Below, piece by piece: positions 17,627 to 25,973 of a DNA stretch of 64,000 bases. The stretch comes from Candidatus Caldatribacterium sp. Its GTDB lineage: Bacteria > Atribacterota > Atribacteria > Atribacterales > Caldatribacteriaceae. Positions within the stretch are counted from its first letter, which is position 1. Every line of letters starts with the position of its first letter. The translations under genes were made by a program, and so were the position numbers. The notes below the pieces were generated by a model. That model did not search any database, had not been told where the DNA came from, and was given only the letters and a program-made list of their open reading frames with translations. The stretch is taken from assembly GCA_028275365.1 (NCBI GenBank), contig JAPWUU010000003.1, positions 1 through 64,000 of the forward strand, given 5' to 3'.

Positions 17627-18781
17627 ATGGGAAAGCGATTGCGGGTTCTCGAAGAGCGGGCATTTCCACTGGGCGAAGAGCGGATTGAAGAGCTGACCAG
17701 CCAGTTTGGTACCCCTCTCCTCATTCTTTTGAGGGAACGCATTGTCAGGAACTACCGGGCATTTCAGCGTTTCCTCCCGGGGGTGGAGGTTTTCTACGCG
17801 GTGAAAGCGAACCCTCACCCTTCGGTGGTTGGCCTTCTGGCCTCTTTGGGTTCTTCTTTCGATGTGGCCTCGCAACAGGAAATTGCCCTGGTAATGAGTT
17901 TTGGTGTTGCTCCGGAGCGGATGATTTTCGCTAACACCGTTAAGCGCCGGGAGGGTATTCTCTACGCCCGGAGGGTTGGGGTTTCTCTCATGACGTACGA
18001 CAACGAAGAGGAGCTGAAAAAGATTCAGCGGTACTACCCCGAGGCGAAACTCGTTCTTCGCCTGAAAACCCCTTCCAATGGGAGTCGCATCGACCTCTCG
18101 TACAAGTTCGGTGCCGAGCCGGAGGAGGCCCTGGAGCTCCTTTTGAGGGCTCAGGACATGGGGCTTGCCCCCGTGGGTCTGAGCTTCCATGTGGGGTCGC
18201 CCTGCCACAATCCTAAAACGTACGCCACGGCACTCCATATTGTGGAGGAAGTCCTTTTGAAGGCCCAGGCACGGGGTCTTTTCCTTACCCTCATCGATAT
18301 CGGTGGAGGATTCCCCCTCTCCACCTATGCGAGTGAAGGAGGACCTGCAAGTCTTGAGATTGTGAGTGAAGTGGTGTATCCACTTCTTGAACCTTTCCTC
18401 TCCCGGGGTTTCCGGGTTATTGCAGAACCAGGCCGGAGCATTGTGGGGAATGCGGGAATACTCGTCACTCGGGTGATCGGGAAAGCGGTGCGTTCAGGGA
18501 GAATCTGGTACTACCTGGATGATGGGCTTTACGGAACCTTTTCGGCCATTCCCTTTGATAAGGCTCGCTTTTCCTTCTATGCTCTGAAGGAGAGTGACCA
18601 GGAAGTCCTCTGCACCCTTGCCGGACCAACCTGTGATTCGCTGGATGTTGTGGCCGAGGACGTTGTGCTTCCTCCTCTTGAGGTTGACGACCTCGTGGTG
18701 GTCCCGGATATCGGAGCGTACTCCTGGGCTTCGGCAACGACGTTCAATGGTTTCGACAAGCCCCAGGTGGTCATGGTGTAG
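17627..18781 (+). CDS. Fold-III PLP decarboxylase (ornithine/diaminopimelate decarboxylase family)
   Basis: VEVFYAVKANPHPSVVGLLASLGSSFDVAS, SFHVGSPCHNP, GPTCDSLDVVAEDVVLP, GAYSWASATTFNGF. Confidence 0.9.
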   Translation: MGKRLRVLEERAFPLGEERIEELTSQFGTPLLILLRERIVRNYRAFQRFLPGVEVFYAVKANPHPSVVGLLASLGSSFDVASQQEIALVMSFGVAPERMIFANTVKRREGILYARRVGVSLMTYDNEEELKKIQRYYPEAKLVLRLKTPSNGSRIDLSYKFGAEPEEALELLLRAQDMGLAPVGLSFHVGSPCHNPKTYATALHIVEEVLLKAQARGLFLTLIDIGGGFPLSTYASEGGPASLEIVSEVVYPLLEPFLSRGFRVIAEPGRSIVGNAGILVTRVIGKAVRSGRIWYYLDDGLYGTFSAIPFDKARFSFYALKESDQEVLCTLAGPTCDSLDVVAEDVVLPPLEVDDLVVVPDIGAYSWASATTFNGFDKPQVVMV

Positions 18782-18786
18782 TGTGC

Positions 18787-18792
18787 TATAAT
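18787..18792 (+). promoter_or_regulatory. Extended -10 element (TGCTATAAT) upstream of sufC
   Basis: tgTGCTATAATgggaagg, 18 nt before ATG 18811. Confidence 0.5.
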
Positions 18793-18810
18793 GGGAAGGG
18801 GGGCAAAGGC

Positions 18811-19542
18811 ATGCTCTACATCGAGCAGCTTAAGGTGGCCGTTGGCGATACTCTGATTCTCGATGGCGTGAACCTCGAGATCCAGGAAGGAGAAGTTCAT
18901 GTCCTCCTTGGTCCCAATGGAGCGGGGAAGACGACGCTCCTCATGGCCATTATGGGGATGCCGGGGTACAGGATTGTTGGAGGACGAATCTTCTTCCAGG
19001 GGAAGGACATCACAAATCTCGATGTAGAAGAGCGAGCCAGAATGGGTATTGGCATGGCCTTTCAGAAAGTACCCACCATAAGCGGCATTACGCTTCGAAC
19101 GCTTGGTCGCCTGGTGCTTGAAAAGCGAGGCTTGACCGATGCCCTCGAAGAGACGGCATCGCGGGTGAACTGCCTCTATCTCCTTGATCGGGAGGTGGGT
19201 AAGGGCTTTTCCGGTGGGGAGATGAAGAGGGCCGAGCTTTTCCAGCTCCTTCTGCAGCGCCCCCTCTTCTCCATGGTGGACGAGCCGGAATCGGGGGTTG
19301 ACCTGGACAGCATTGCCCTCGTGGGTCAGGCTCTCCGAGAACTCTTTGAGCGGGATCAGGTGCGGACGAAAAAACGGTCTGGTCTCATCATCACCCACAC
19401 GGGGTATATTCTTGAGTACCTCAATGCCGATCGGGGGCACGTGCTCATGAACGGCCGAATTGTTTGCAGTGGCAATCCCCGTGACCTTTTCGCCGACATC
19501 AGGGAACGAGGGTACCAGGAATGTGCGAGGTGCGAGCGATGA
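18811..19542 (+). CDS. sufC: Fe-S assembly ATPase SufC
   Basis: GPNGAGKTTLL Walker A, FSGGEMKRAELFQLLLQ signature, ABC ATPase adjacent to SufB/D. Confidence 0.92.
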   Translation: MLYIEQLKVAVGDTLILDGVNLEIQEGEVHVLLGPNGAGKTTLLMAIMGMPGYRIVGGRIFFQGKDITNLDVEERARMGIGMAFQKVPTISGITLRTLGRLVLEKRGLTDALEETASRVNCLYLLDREVGKGFSGGEMKRAELFQLLLQRPLFSMVDEPESGVDLDSIALVGQALRELFERDQVRTKKRSGLIITHTGYILEYLNADRGHVLMNGRIVCSGNPRDLFADIRERGYQECARCER

Positions 19543-20783
19543 AGGTTCAGGAAGAGTACCTGCGAGACCTGAGGGAACGCGCGGAGAAGGCGCTTACGAA
19601 GAAAGCCCCTCTGGGACCGGATATCGATCTCTCTCAGTTCTACCTCTGTTCCCCCCGGGAACGGGTTGAGGATGTCCGGGAGATTGAGGACCAGCTGAAA
19701 GAGGCAGCGCTCTACGCGGGGGTGGAGCTTGAGGGAGAGAAGGCTGCTACGTACCTTCAGGTGGACCGCTCAGCAGTGTACGAGCGGGTGCAACGGGCGT
19801 TTCAGGGCAAGCTTGAGATCATGAGCTCTCAGGAGGCTCTGCAGAAGTACCCGGAACTTTTCGAATACTGGTGGGGTCTTGTTCCCGTTGATGCCGACAA
19901 ATACACGGCCTTTGCCGAGCTCTGCCCGACAGAGGGATACTTCATTAGGGTGTTCGCCCACACAAAAGTGGAGATCCCTCTTCAGGCTTGCCTTTTGATG
20001 TCAGAGAGGGCACGGGTGCAGAGTGTCCACAACATCGTCATCCTTGAAGAAGGAGCTGAGGCGAATCTCATCACTGGGTGTGCCTCGGTACGGGGAAACG
20101 AGAGTGGGGTCCATATCGGGGTGAGCGAGTTCTACCTTGGAGATAATGCCCGTCTCACCTTCACCATGGTGCACAACTGGGGAGAGGCATTCCACGTCCG
20201 TCCCCGAACCGCGGCAAGACTGGGGAAGAATGCTTTTTTCAGCAGTACCTATGTGCTTTTGAAACCTCTGGCTTCCATTCAGGCTTTCCCCCAGGTTTTC
20301 CTCGAGGGCGAGGGAGCGCAGGCAACGTTTCAGAATATCGTCTTTGCCAAGGGGAACTCCTATATTGATCTTGGGTCCACCCTCCTTCTGAAGAACCGGG
20401 GTTGTCGGGGAAGCTCTATTTCCCGGGTGTGTGCAACGGACGAAGCGCAGGTTTTCGCTCGTGGCCGGCTCATTGCGTACCACGATGAGGTTCAGGCTCA
20501 CCTGGAGTGCAAGGGTATGCTCTTTTCTCCCAGAGCCCAGATTGTCTCTGTGCCGGAGCTTGAGGTGCATGGAGCTCCCAGAGCCCGGCTGTCCCACGAG
20601 GCAGCGGTGGGTCCTTTTGAAGAGGAAGCAGTGAATTACCTCAGGGCGAGGGGACTGAAGAGGGAAGAGGCTCTGTCGCTACTTACCCAGGGTTTTCTGA
20701 ACCTTGATCTTCCCGGTCTTCCCGAGGCGCTTCGACGGTACATCGAGGAAATCATCCGGGTGACATCCCGGGATGTCTTATAG
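19539..20783 (+). CDS. sufB: SufB/SufD-family Fe-S scaffold protein
   Basis: Beta-helix SufBD core; ATGA overlap with sufC; LSHEAAVGPFEEEAVNYLRARGLKREEALSLLTQGF. Confidence 0.88.
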   Translation: MKVQEEYLRDLRERAEKALTKKAPLGPDIDLSQFYLCSPRERVEDVREIEDQLKEAALYAGVELEGEKAATYLQVDRSAVYERVQRAFQGKLEIMSSQEALQKYPELFEYWWGLVPVDADKYTAFAELCPTEGYFIRVFAHTKVEIPLQACLLMSERARVQSVHNIVILEEGAEANLITGCASVRGNESGVHIGVSEFYLGDNARLTFTMVHNWGEAFHVRPRTAARLGKNAFFSSTYVLLKPLASIQAFPQVFLEGEGAQATFQNIVFAKGNSYIDLGSTLLLKNRGCRGSSISRVCATDEAQVFARGRLIAYHDEVQAHLECKGMLFSPRAQIVSVPELEVHGAPRARLSHEAAVGPFEEEAVNYLRARGLKREEALSLLTQGFLNLDLPGLPEALRRYIEEIIRVTSRDVL

Positions 20784-20795
20784 GGGTGCAGGTGT

Positions 20796-21029
20796 TTGGC
20801 GGTTCAGGCGTATATCCTTATCCAGGTCCAGGCTGGAAAGGCTCAGGGAATCAAAAAGGAACTGAGTCAGCTTCCGTACTTCCTCCGGGTTGACCGTATC
20901 ATGGGACCTTTCGACCTTATTGCCCTTGTGGAAGTAGAGAGCAACCGGGAAATTGGGGAGGTTGTGCTCAAGGAAATTCAATCTATGAACGGGGTCAAAA
21001 GGACCCTGACGTGCCCGGTTATTCCCTGA
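20796..21029 (+). CDS. Stand-alone Lrp/AsnC ligand-binding (RAM) domain protein
   Basis: AYILIQVQAGKAQGIKKELSQLPYFLRVDRIMGPFDLIALVEV; TTG start. Confidence 0.82.
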   Translation: MAVQAYILIQVQAGKAQGIKKELSQLPYFLRVDRIMGPFDLIALVEVESNREIGEVVLKEIQSMNGVKRTLTCPVIP

Positions 21030-21610
21030 AGGCCATGAAACCGAAAGGTCCTATCTCTCCCCGGGAAGAGGAAATTCTGTCCTTCATCACCCGTTACTGT
21101 CAGGAGCGGGGGTATCCTCCTACGGTTCGGGAGATTGGGAAGGCAGTGGGGTTGCAATCATCGTGCAGCGTCCATTACCACCTCCGGAAGCTCGAGGCCA
21201 AGGGTTTCATCCGTCGAAAACCGGCAAAGCCCCGGGCTATTGAGCTGGTCTCCTCAAGCGAAGAGAGTCTCCCTTCAGAAGAGATTGTCTTTGTGCCTCT
21301 TCTTCGCGGAGTAACCCAGGGTCGGGAGGGAGTGTGTCTTGAATTCACCCGTGCCTTTTTCCCCTTCCCCAGGCATTTCGTCGGCGAGGGGGAGTATTTC
21401 GTCTTTCGGGTACAGAATGGGGCGTTCAGCCGCTGGCATATCCTCGAGGGGGATTATCTTCTTGTGGAGCGGGGAGAGACTTTTGGGGATGGAGCGCTGC
21501 TTTTCCTTGTGAGTCAGGGGAGGGTGTTCCTGGAGCGGGACGACCTTTGGGAGGGAGAAGGTTCGGGGAGCGTCATCGGGAGAGTCGTTGGGGTGTGGCG
21601 AAAGCTCTAA
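21011..21610 (+). CDS. lexA: LexA-like repressor with degenerate self-cleavage residues
   Basis: LexA winged helix (EEEILSFITRYCQERGYPPTVREIGKAVGL...VHYHLRKLEAKGFIRRKPAKPRAIEL) and peptidase-like C-domain lacking the AG site, GDSM Ser and VK Lys. Confidence 0.87.
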   Translation: MPGYSLKAMKPKGPISPREEEILSFITRYCQERGYPPTVREIGKAVGLQSSCSVHYHLRKLEAKGFIRRKPAKPRAIELVSSSEESLPSEEIVFVPLLRGVTQGREGVCLEFTRAFFPFPRHFVGEGEYFVFRVQNGAFSRWHILEGDYLLVERGETFGDGALLFLVSQGRVFLERDDLWEGEGSGSVIGRVVGVWRKL

Positions 21611-21624
21611 GGGGGTGATGGGTT

Positions 21625-22044
21625 CTGGTCGTCACGGAAGAGCTACGGGTAGAGACGAAAGGCCATACCGATATCGTTCCGCTGACGGAAGAGGTGGCGA
21701 AAGTCCTTGAGCGGTCCGGTCTTCGTGTGGGGATTCTCTGCCTTTTCGTTCCCGGAACAACGGCAACTCTCACGACGACCGAGTTCGAGCCAGGACTCGT
21801 CAAGGACATCAGGGATTTCTGGGAGCGGGTTGCGCCGGCTTCCCATTTTTACGAGCATAACGCCCGCTGGCAGGATGGAAACGGGTATGCCCATGTGCGG
21901 GCTCAGTCTTCTGGTCCGTCTCTTGTCTTGCCCTTTGTGAACGGAAAGCTCCTTCTTGGGACATGGCAGGACATCGTCCTTGTGGACTTCGACAACCGTC
22001 CCCGCCTGCGAACCATCATCATCCAGATTGTGGGGGAACCCTGA
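21625..22044 (+). CDS. YjbQ/UPF0047 family protein
   Basis: VETKGHTDIVPLTEEV...GTTATLTTTEFEPGLVKDI...LGTWQDIVLVDFD; frame opens after TGA at 21616, CTG at 21625 lies 6 nt after AGGGGGTGA. Confidence 0.83.
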   Translation: MVVTEELRVETKGHTDIVPLTEEVAKVLERSGLRVGILCLFVPGTTATLTTTEFEPGLVKDIRDFWERVAPASHFYEHNARWQDGNGYAHVRAQSSGPSLVLPFVNGKLLLGTWQDIVLVDFDNRPRLRTIIIQIVGEP

Positions 22045-23192
22045 TGGAGGAGTCCTTTGTTTTTCGCTTGCCCCAGGAGATTTACTTTGGCCCAGGTGAG
22101 GGGAGACGGGTTGGAGAGCATCTTGGGCGTTTTGGGAAACGTCCCCTTGTGGTTGTGGGGCAACGTTTTGCCCGGGAATCAGGAATCCTCGAGGACGTCC
22201 TCGGCTCCCTGGCCAGACACGGTCTTGAGGCGGTAGTCTTCAGCGGAGTCCCTCCCGAGCCCACCCTTGAGGTGGTCGATGAGGGGATAAGGATGGCAAG
22301 AGAAGCCCGCTGTGACAGTGTTGTGGCTCTGGGAGGGGGGAGCGTCCTGGACTGTGGCAAGGCCATTGCGGGAGTTCTGCCGAACGGGGAAAGTGTTGTC
22401 CCTTACTTTGAAGGGGCGCCTCTTGCTCGTCCTGGGCTTCCCTGGATTGCCTTGCCCACCACTGCGGGAACAGGTTCGGAAATGACCAACAACGCCGTTC
22501 TGACCGATGCCACGAGAAAACTCAAAAAGAGTCTGCGAAGCCCTTTTCTGGTTGCCCGGGTGGCCATCATCGACCCTACCTTCACCCATTCCCTTTCCCC
22601 CTATCACACTGCGGCAAGTGGGGTTGATGCGCTGGTTCAGGCTATCGAGGCCTACACGAGCCCCCGGGCAAACGTCGTGACCGATGTGCTTGCTCTTGAA
22701 GCCATGCGTCTTCTCTGGGAGTACCTGCCCCAGGCGGTCCGAGAGGGGGAGAATGCCTTTTTCCGGAAACAGGTGGCCAAGGGCAGCATGCTGAGTGCCA
22801 TGGCTTTTGCCAATGCCTCCTCCGGGGCCTGTCATGGTCTCGCCCACATGGTGGGACCGGAATTTGCCATTCCCCATGGGGAGGCCTGTGGTCTGCTCCT
22901 GCCTCCAGTCATTCGCTTCAACAAGGAAGTGCTTAAGGAAAGGTATCGGGATGTCGCCCTTTGTGTGGGTCTTCAGGGCGGCGAACGCGAGGATTGGGGA
23001 GAGCTTCTTGCACGGGCCTTTGAGGACTTTGTGCGGGGGGTGGGACTTCGGACGAGGCTGCGGGATTTCGGTGTTCCTCGTGAAGCCCTGGGCGGGGTGG
23101 TGCGGGAGGAACGCATTGGACGGAGCATCCTTGAGAATCCCCGTCCGATGGCTCCGGAAGACCTTCGAACGCTCCTTGAGGAGGTATGGTGA
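22044..23192 (+). CDS. Iron-containing alcohol dehydrogenase
   Basis: PQEIYFGPGEGRRVGEHL, GGGSVLDCGKAIA, PTTAGTGSEMTNNAV, GACHGLAHMVGPEFAIPHGEACGLLLP. Confidence 0.93.
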   Translation: MEESFVFRLPQEIYFGPGEGRRVGEHLGRFGKRPLVVVGQRFARESGILEDVLGSLARHGLEAVVFSGVPPEPTLEVVDEGIRMAREARCDSVVALGGGSVLDCGKAIAGVLPNGESVVPYFEGAPLARPGLPWIALPTTAGTGSEMTNNAVLTDATRKLKKSLRSPFLVARVAIIDPTFTHSLSPYHTAASGVDALVQAIEAYTSPRANVVTDVLALEAMRLLWEYLPQAVREGENAFFRKQVAKGSMLSAMAFANASSGACHGLAHMVGPEFAIPHGEACGLLLPPVIRFNKEVLKERYRDVALCVGLQGGEREDWGELLARAFEDFVRGVGLRTRLRDFGVPREALGGVVREERIGRSILENPRPMAPEDLRTLLEEVW

Positions 23193-23536
23193 GGAGGGAG
23201 AGTGTGGAGATCGTCCACGAAAGAGATAGGACTTTTCGCGAAGGTGACTGGGGCATCAAGTACCTTTTTCGGGGACCCCATCTGGACTGTGGCGTGGTGT
23301 ACTTGAAGCCAGGAACCAGCATGGGTGCCCATTACCACCGGGAAGTCGAGGAAACCTTCTTTATCCTTGAGGGTCGGGGCATCCTCAGGGTCAATGGCCA
23401 GGACGTTCCTGTTGCAGCGGGCATGGCCCTTCGAGTGGAACCGGGGGAGCGACATGACCTTCTGGCTCTGGATGTGCCTTTGCGGGGGATTTTCGTGAAG
23501 GTTCCGTATCTTCCGGAGGATAAGGTATCGTGTTAG
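23186..23536 (+). CDS. Cupin-domain protein
   Basis: GTSMGAHYHREVEETFFILEGRGILRVNGQ...VEPGERHDL. Confidence 0.9.
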   Translation: MVRRESVEIVHERDRTFREGDWGIKYLFRGPHLDCGVVYLKPGTSMGAHYHREVEETFFILEGRGILRVNGQDVPVAAGMALRVEPGERHDLLALDVPLRGIFVKVPYLPEDKVSC

Positions 23537-24402
23537 CCCGGGAGATCCTGCAGGAGCTCTCCGAGCGCCTGAAATCCTGTTCCCTCTGCCCCAGGCGGTG
23601 TGGTGTTGACCGCACGAAGGGAGAGCGGGGATTCTGTGGTGGTGGGATGCTTCCCCGGGTGGCGAGTTTTCATCCCCACTTTGGGGAAGAGGAAATCCTC
23701 AGCGGGTACCGGGGTTCGGGAACTATTTTCTTTTCGGGATGCAATATGGCCTGTGTGTACTGCCAGAACTACACGATCAGCCATTTTCGCGAAGGGATTG
23801 AGGTCACTTCCCTTGGCCTTGCCGCTATGATGCGGTCTCTGGAACGGCAGGGATGCCACAACATCAATCTCGTCACGCCAACGCACTTTGTTCCGCAGAT
23901 TTTCGAAGCCGTTGACCGTGCTCGCCAGGAAGGTCTCCGTATCCCTATTGTCTATAACACCAGTGGTTACGAGGACCCCGAGATCCTCCGGCTTCTGCGG
24001 GGCTTTGTGGACATCTATCTTCCCGACATGCGGTACGCAAAAGAAGAGAGTGCAATACGGTATTCCCAGGCACCCCGTTACCCTGAAGTGTGCCGGGAAG
24101 CCATCCGGGAGATGTTCCTGCAGGTGGGCAACGTGGTGCTCGATGCAGAAGGTATCGCGCGTCAGGGGCTTATCGTCCGCATTCTCATCATCCCTTCCCT
24201 TGAGGAAGAGGCTAAAGAAAATCTCCGTTTCCTTGCCACGGAGATCTCCCGGGACGTTTTCGTTACCCTTCTTCGGCAGTACCGCCCTCTCTACCGGGCG
24301 CAGGACTTTCCAGAGATTGCCCACCTTGTGAGTGACCGGACCTACCGGGAAGTTCTGGAGTATGGCAGGTCCCTGGGGCTTCGTAACTTCATTCTCCAGT
24401 AG
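23530..24402 (+). CDS. Radical SAM protein (PflA-like)
   Basis: CSLCPRRCGVDRTKGERGFCGGG and radical SAM FSGCNMACVYCQNY. Confidence 0.9.
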   Translation: MLAREILQELSERLKSCSLCPRRCGVDRTKGERGFCGGGMLPRVASFHPHFGEEEILSGYRGSGTIFFSGCNMACVYCQNYTISHFREGIEVTSLGLAAMMRSLERQGCHNINLVTPTHFVPQIFEAVDRARQEGLRIPIVYNTSGYEDPEILRLLRGFVDIYLPDMRYAKEESAIRYSQAPRYPEVCREAIREMFLQVGNVVLDAEGIARQGLIVRILIIPSLEEEAKENLRFLATEISRDVFVTLLRQYRPLYRAQDFPEIAHLVSDRTYREVLEYGRSLGLRNFILQ

Positions 24403-24418
24403 AAGGGAGGATGGGAAC

Positions 24419-24940
24419 GTGAAGGAAGCCATCCTGGAAGTGGCGCGACTCATGGTGATTGCAGCGAAAACGGCACCGAAGGCAGTGGGAAAGGATTTTG
24501 TGACCGTGACCATTCTTGAGGGAGAAGCAGTGCAGAAGCTCGGAGAGGCCATGATCCGGTACGGGGAGGAAAGTGGAATCCGGGGGTTTATTCGTGACGG
24601 GAAAAACGTCCTTGACTCCCAGGCAGTGGTGCTTGTGGGCTTGAAGGATGCTCAACCTGCAGGGCTCAACTGTGGGGCCTGTGGCTTGGAACGGTGTGTG
24701 GATCTTGTTCCCAAGGAACAGAGGGAATTCAAGGGACCTCAATGCGTTATGCGACTTCTGGACCTGGGGATTGCCCTTGGGTCGGCGGTGAAGGTGGCCT
24801 CCCTTTTGAACGTGGACAACCGTATCATGTACCGTATTGGTGTTGTGGCAAGACGGGAGGGGTTGGTGTCCGATGACGTGGTCATGGGCATTCCCCTTTC
24901 GGCGTGGGGGAAGAACATCTATTTTGACCGGAAAGAATAA
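24419..24940 (+). CDS. DUF2148-type ferredoxin-like domain protein
   Basis: AAKTAPKAVGKD...GLKDAQPAGLNCGACGLERC...DLGIALGSAVKVA; GTG start. Confidence 0.85.
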   Translation: MKEAILEVARLMVIAAKTAPKAVGKDFVTVTILEGEAVQKLGEAMIRYGEESGIRGFIRDGKNVLDSQAVVLVGLKDAQPAGLNCGACGLERCVDLVPKEQREFKGPQCVMRLLDLGIALGSAVKVASLLNVDNRIMYRIGVVARREGLVSDDVVMGIPLSAWGKNIYFDRKE

Positions 24941-24951
24941 GGGGTGGGGAT

Positions 24952-25773
24952 ATGCAGTTTGGATTACGCATCCAGGATATCATTGGCCTTGTCCTTGCTG
25001 TGCTCATTGTGGCCATCCTCATCAGTATTGTGCTCATCCTCCGGGAGAATGCCCGGGAACGGAGGCTCTGGCGGGAAGAGGAGTACGAGGAAGAGGAACC
25101 GGAAAAACCGCGCTTGCGGCGAGCAGTAGCTTCCCGAAAAGAGGAAGAGCCCGAACGCGTTTTGAGGAAGCCACGTTTTGCTGCTCAGCGTGAAGCACAG
25201 AGAGAAGAGGAGGTGGCAGAAAGCGTTGAACCCCTGGAGTCTCAGGAGACGGTTGAGACTGTCCCTTTGGAAGAAATCCGGAGCGAGGAACCAAAGGAAG
25301 AGCCCAGGCAGGTTGTGCTTGAGCGGGCACTGCGAAAGCTCGAGGATCTGGGTCTGGATTTTGGGGCATTGAAGCCGGTCTTTGGTGAGGATGCCATTCA
25401 CTTTTCGCCTCTTTTGTGGGAGGTGAAAGAGGAGGTAAAATCGGGCAGGGAACTCGGCGACATTGTGATCCACACCGTTTTTCGGAGTCTTCCCGGGTAC
25501 TCTGCCGATGAAATCGTCGAGCGGTACCGTTCCGGGGACGTCTCGGTAGTCGAGAAGCTCGAAGCCCGGGTGAAGACCAGGGATGGTCGGAATTACCTCA
25601 TCGCCACAATGAGTCTTGCCCACTTTCAGGTTCCGGAACTCGACCGTCATTTCCGCCAGGGGAATCTCCGGGAGGACGAGTACGAACTCCTGAAGGCGTT
25701 GAAGTTTGTGGACCGGGCGACTAAAAAGGACTTTGCCCGAATGGTCTATGCTCGAATCATGGACGAAGACTGA
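24952..25773 (+). CDS. TM-anchored protein with Glu/Arg-rich linker and unknown C-terminal domain
   Basis: N-terminal TM IIGLVLAVLIVAILISIVLIL, highly charged low-complexity linker, globular C-terminus. Confidence 0.7.
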   Translation: MQFGLRIQDIIGLVLAVLIVAILISIVLILRENARERRLWREEEYEEEEPEKPRLRRAVASRKEEEPERVLRKPRFAAQREAQREEEVAESVEPLESQETVETVPLEEIRSEEPKEEPRQVVLERALRKLEDLGLDFGALKPVFGEDAIHFSPLLWEVKEEVKSGRELGDIVIHTVFRSLPGYSADEIVERYRSGDVSVVEKLEARVKTRDGRNYLIATMSLAHFQVPELDRHFRQGNLREDEYELLKALKFVDRATKKDFARMVYARIMDED

Positions 25774-25776
25774 AAC

Positions 25777-25938
25777 GTGAGGCACCCCGTTCCGTCTCAA
25801 TTCTCTTTCCGGCGTCGGAAAGGACGAAACTGGTGTATTCTGGTCTTCGTCCTTTTGTGTGGTCTTCTCCTCCTCTTCCTCCTCCTTGGTCTCCTTCTTC
25901 CTCCTTCTGACGTGTTTTTCCCCCTGAGTGTGCTATAA
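25777..25938 (+). CDS. Candidate 53-aa single-TM small protein
   Basis: GTG just after the previous stop; MRHPVPSQFSFRRRKGRNWCILVFVLLCGLLLLFLLLGLLLPPSDVFFPLSVL. Confidence 0.4.
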   Translation: MRHPVPSQFSFRRRKGRNWCILVFVLLCGLLLLFLLLGLLLPPSDVFFPLSVL

Positions 25939-25939
25939 T
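25934..25939 (+). promoter_or_regulatory. Extended -10 element (TGCTATAAT) upstream of the coiled-coil gene
   Basis: gTGTGCTATAATTC, same 11-mer as upstream of sufC. Confidence 0.5.
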
Positions 25940-25973
25940 TCAAGGGAAGCCCGAGAACGGAGGGGGTGTCACC

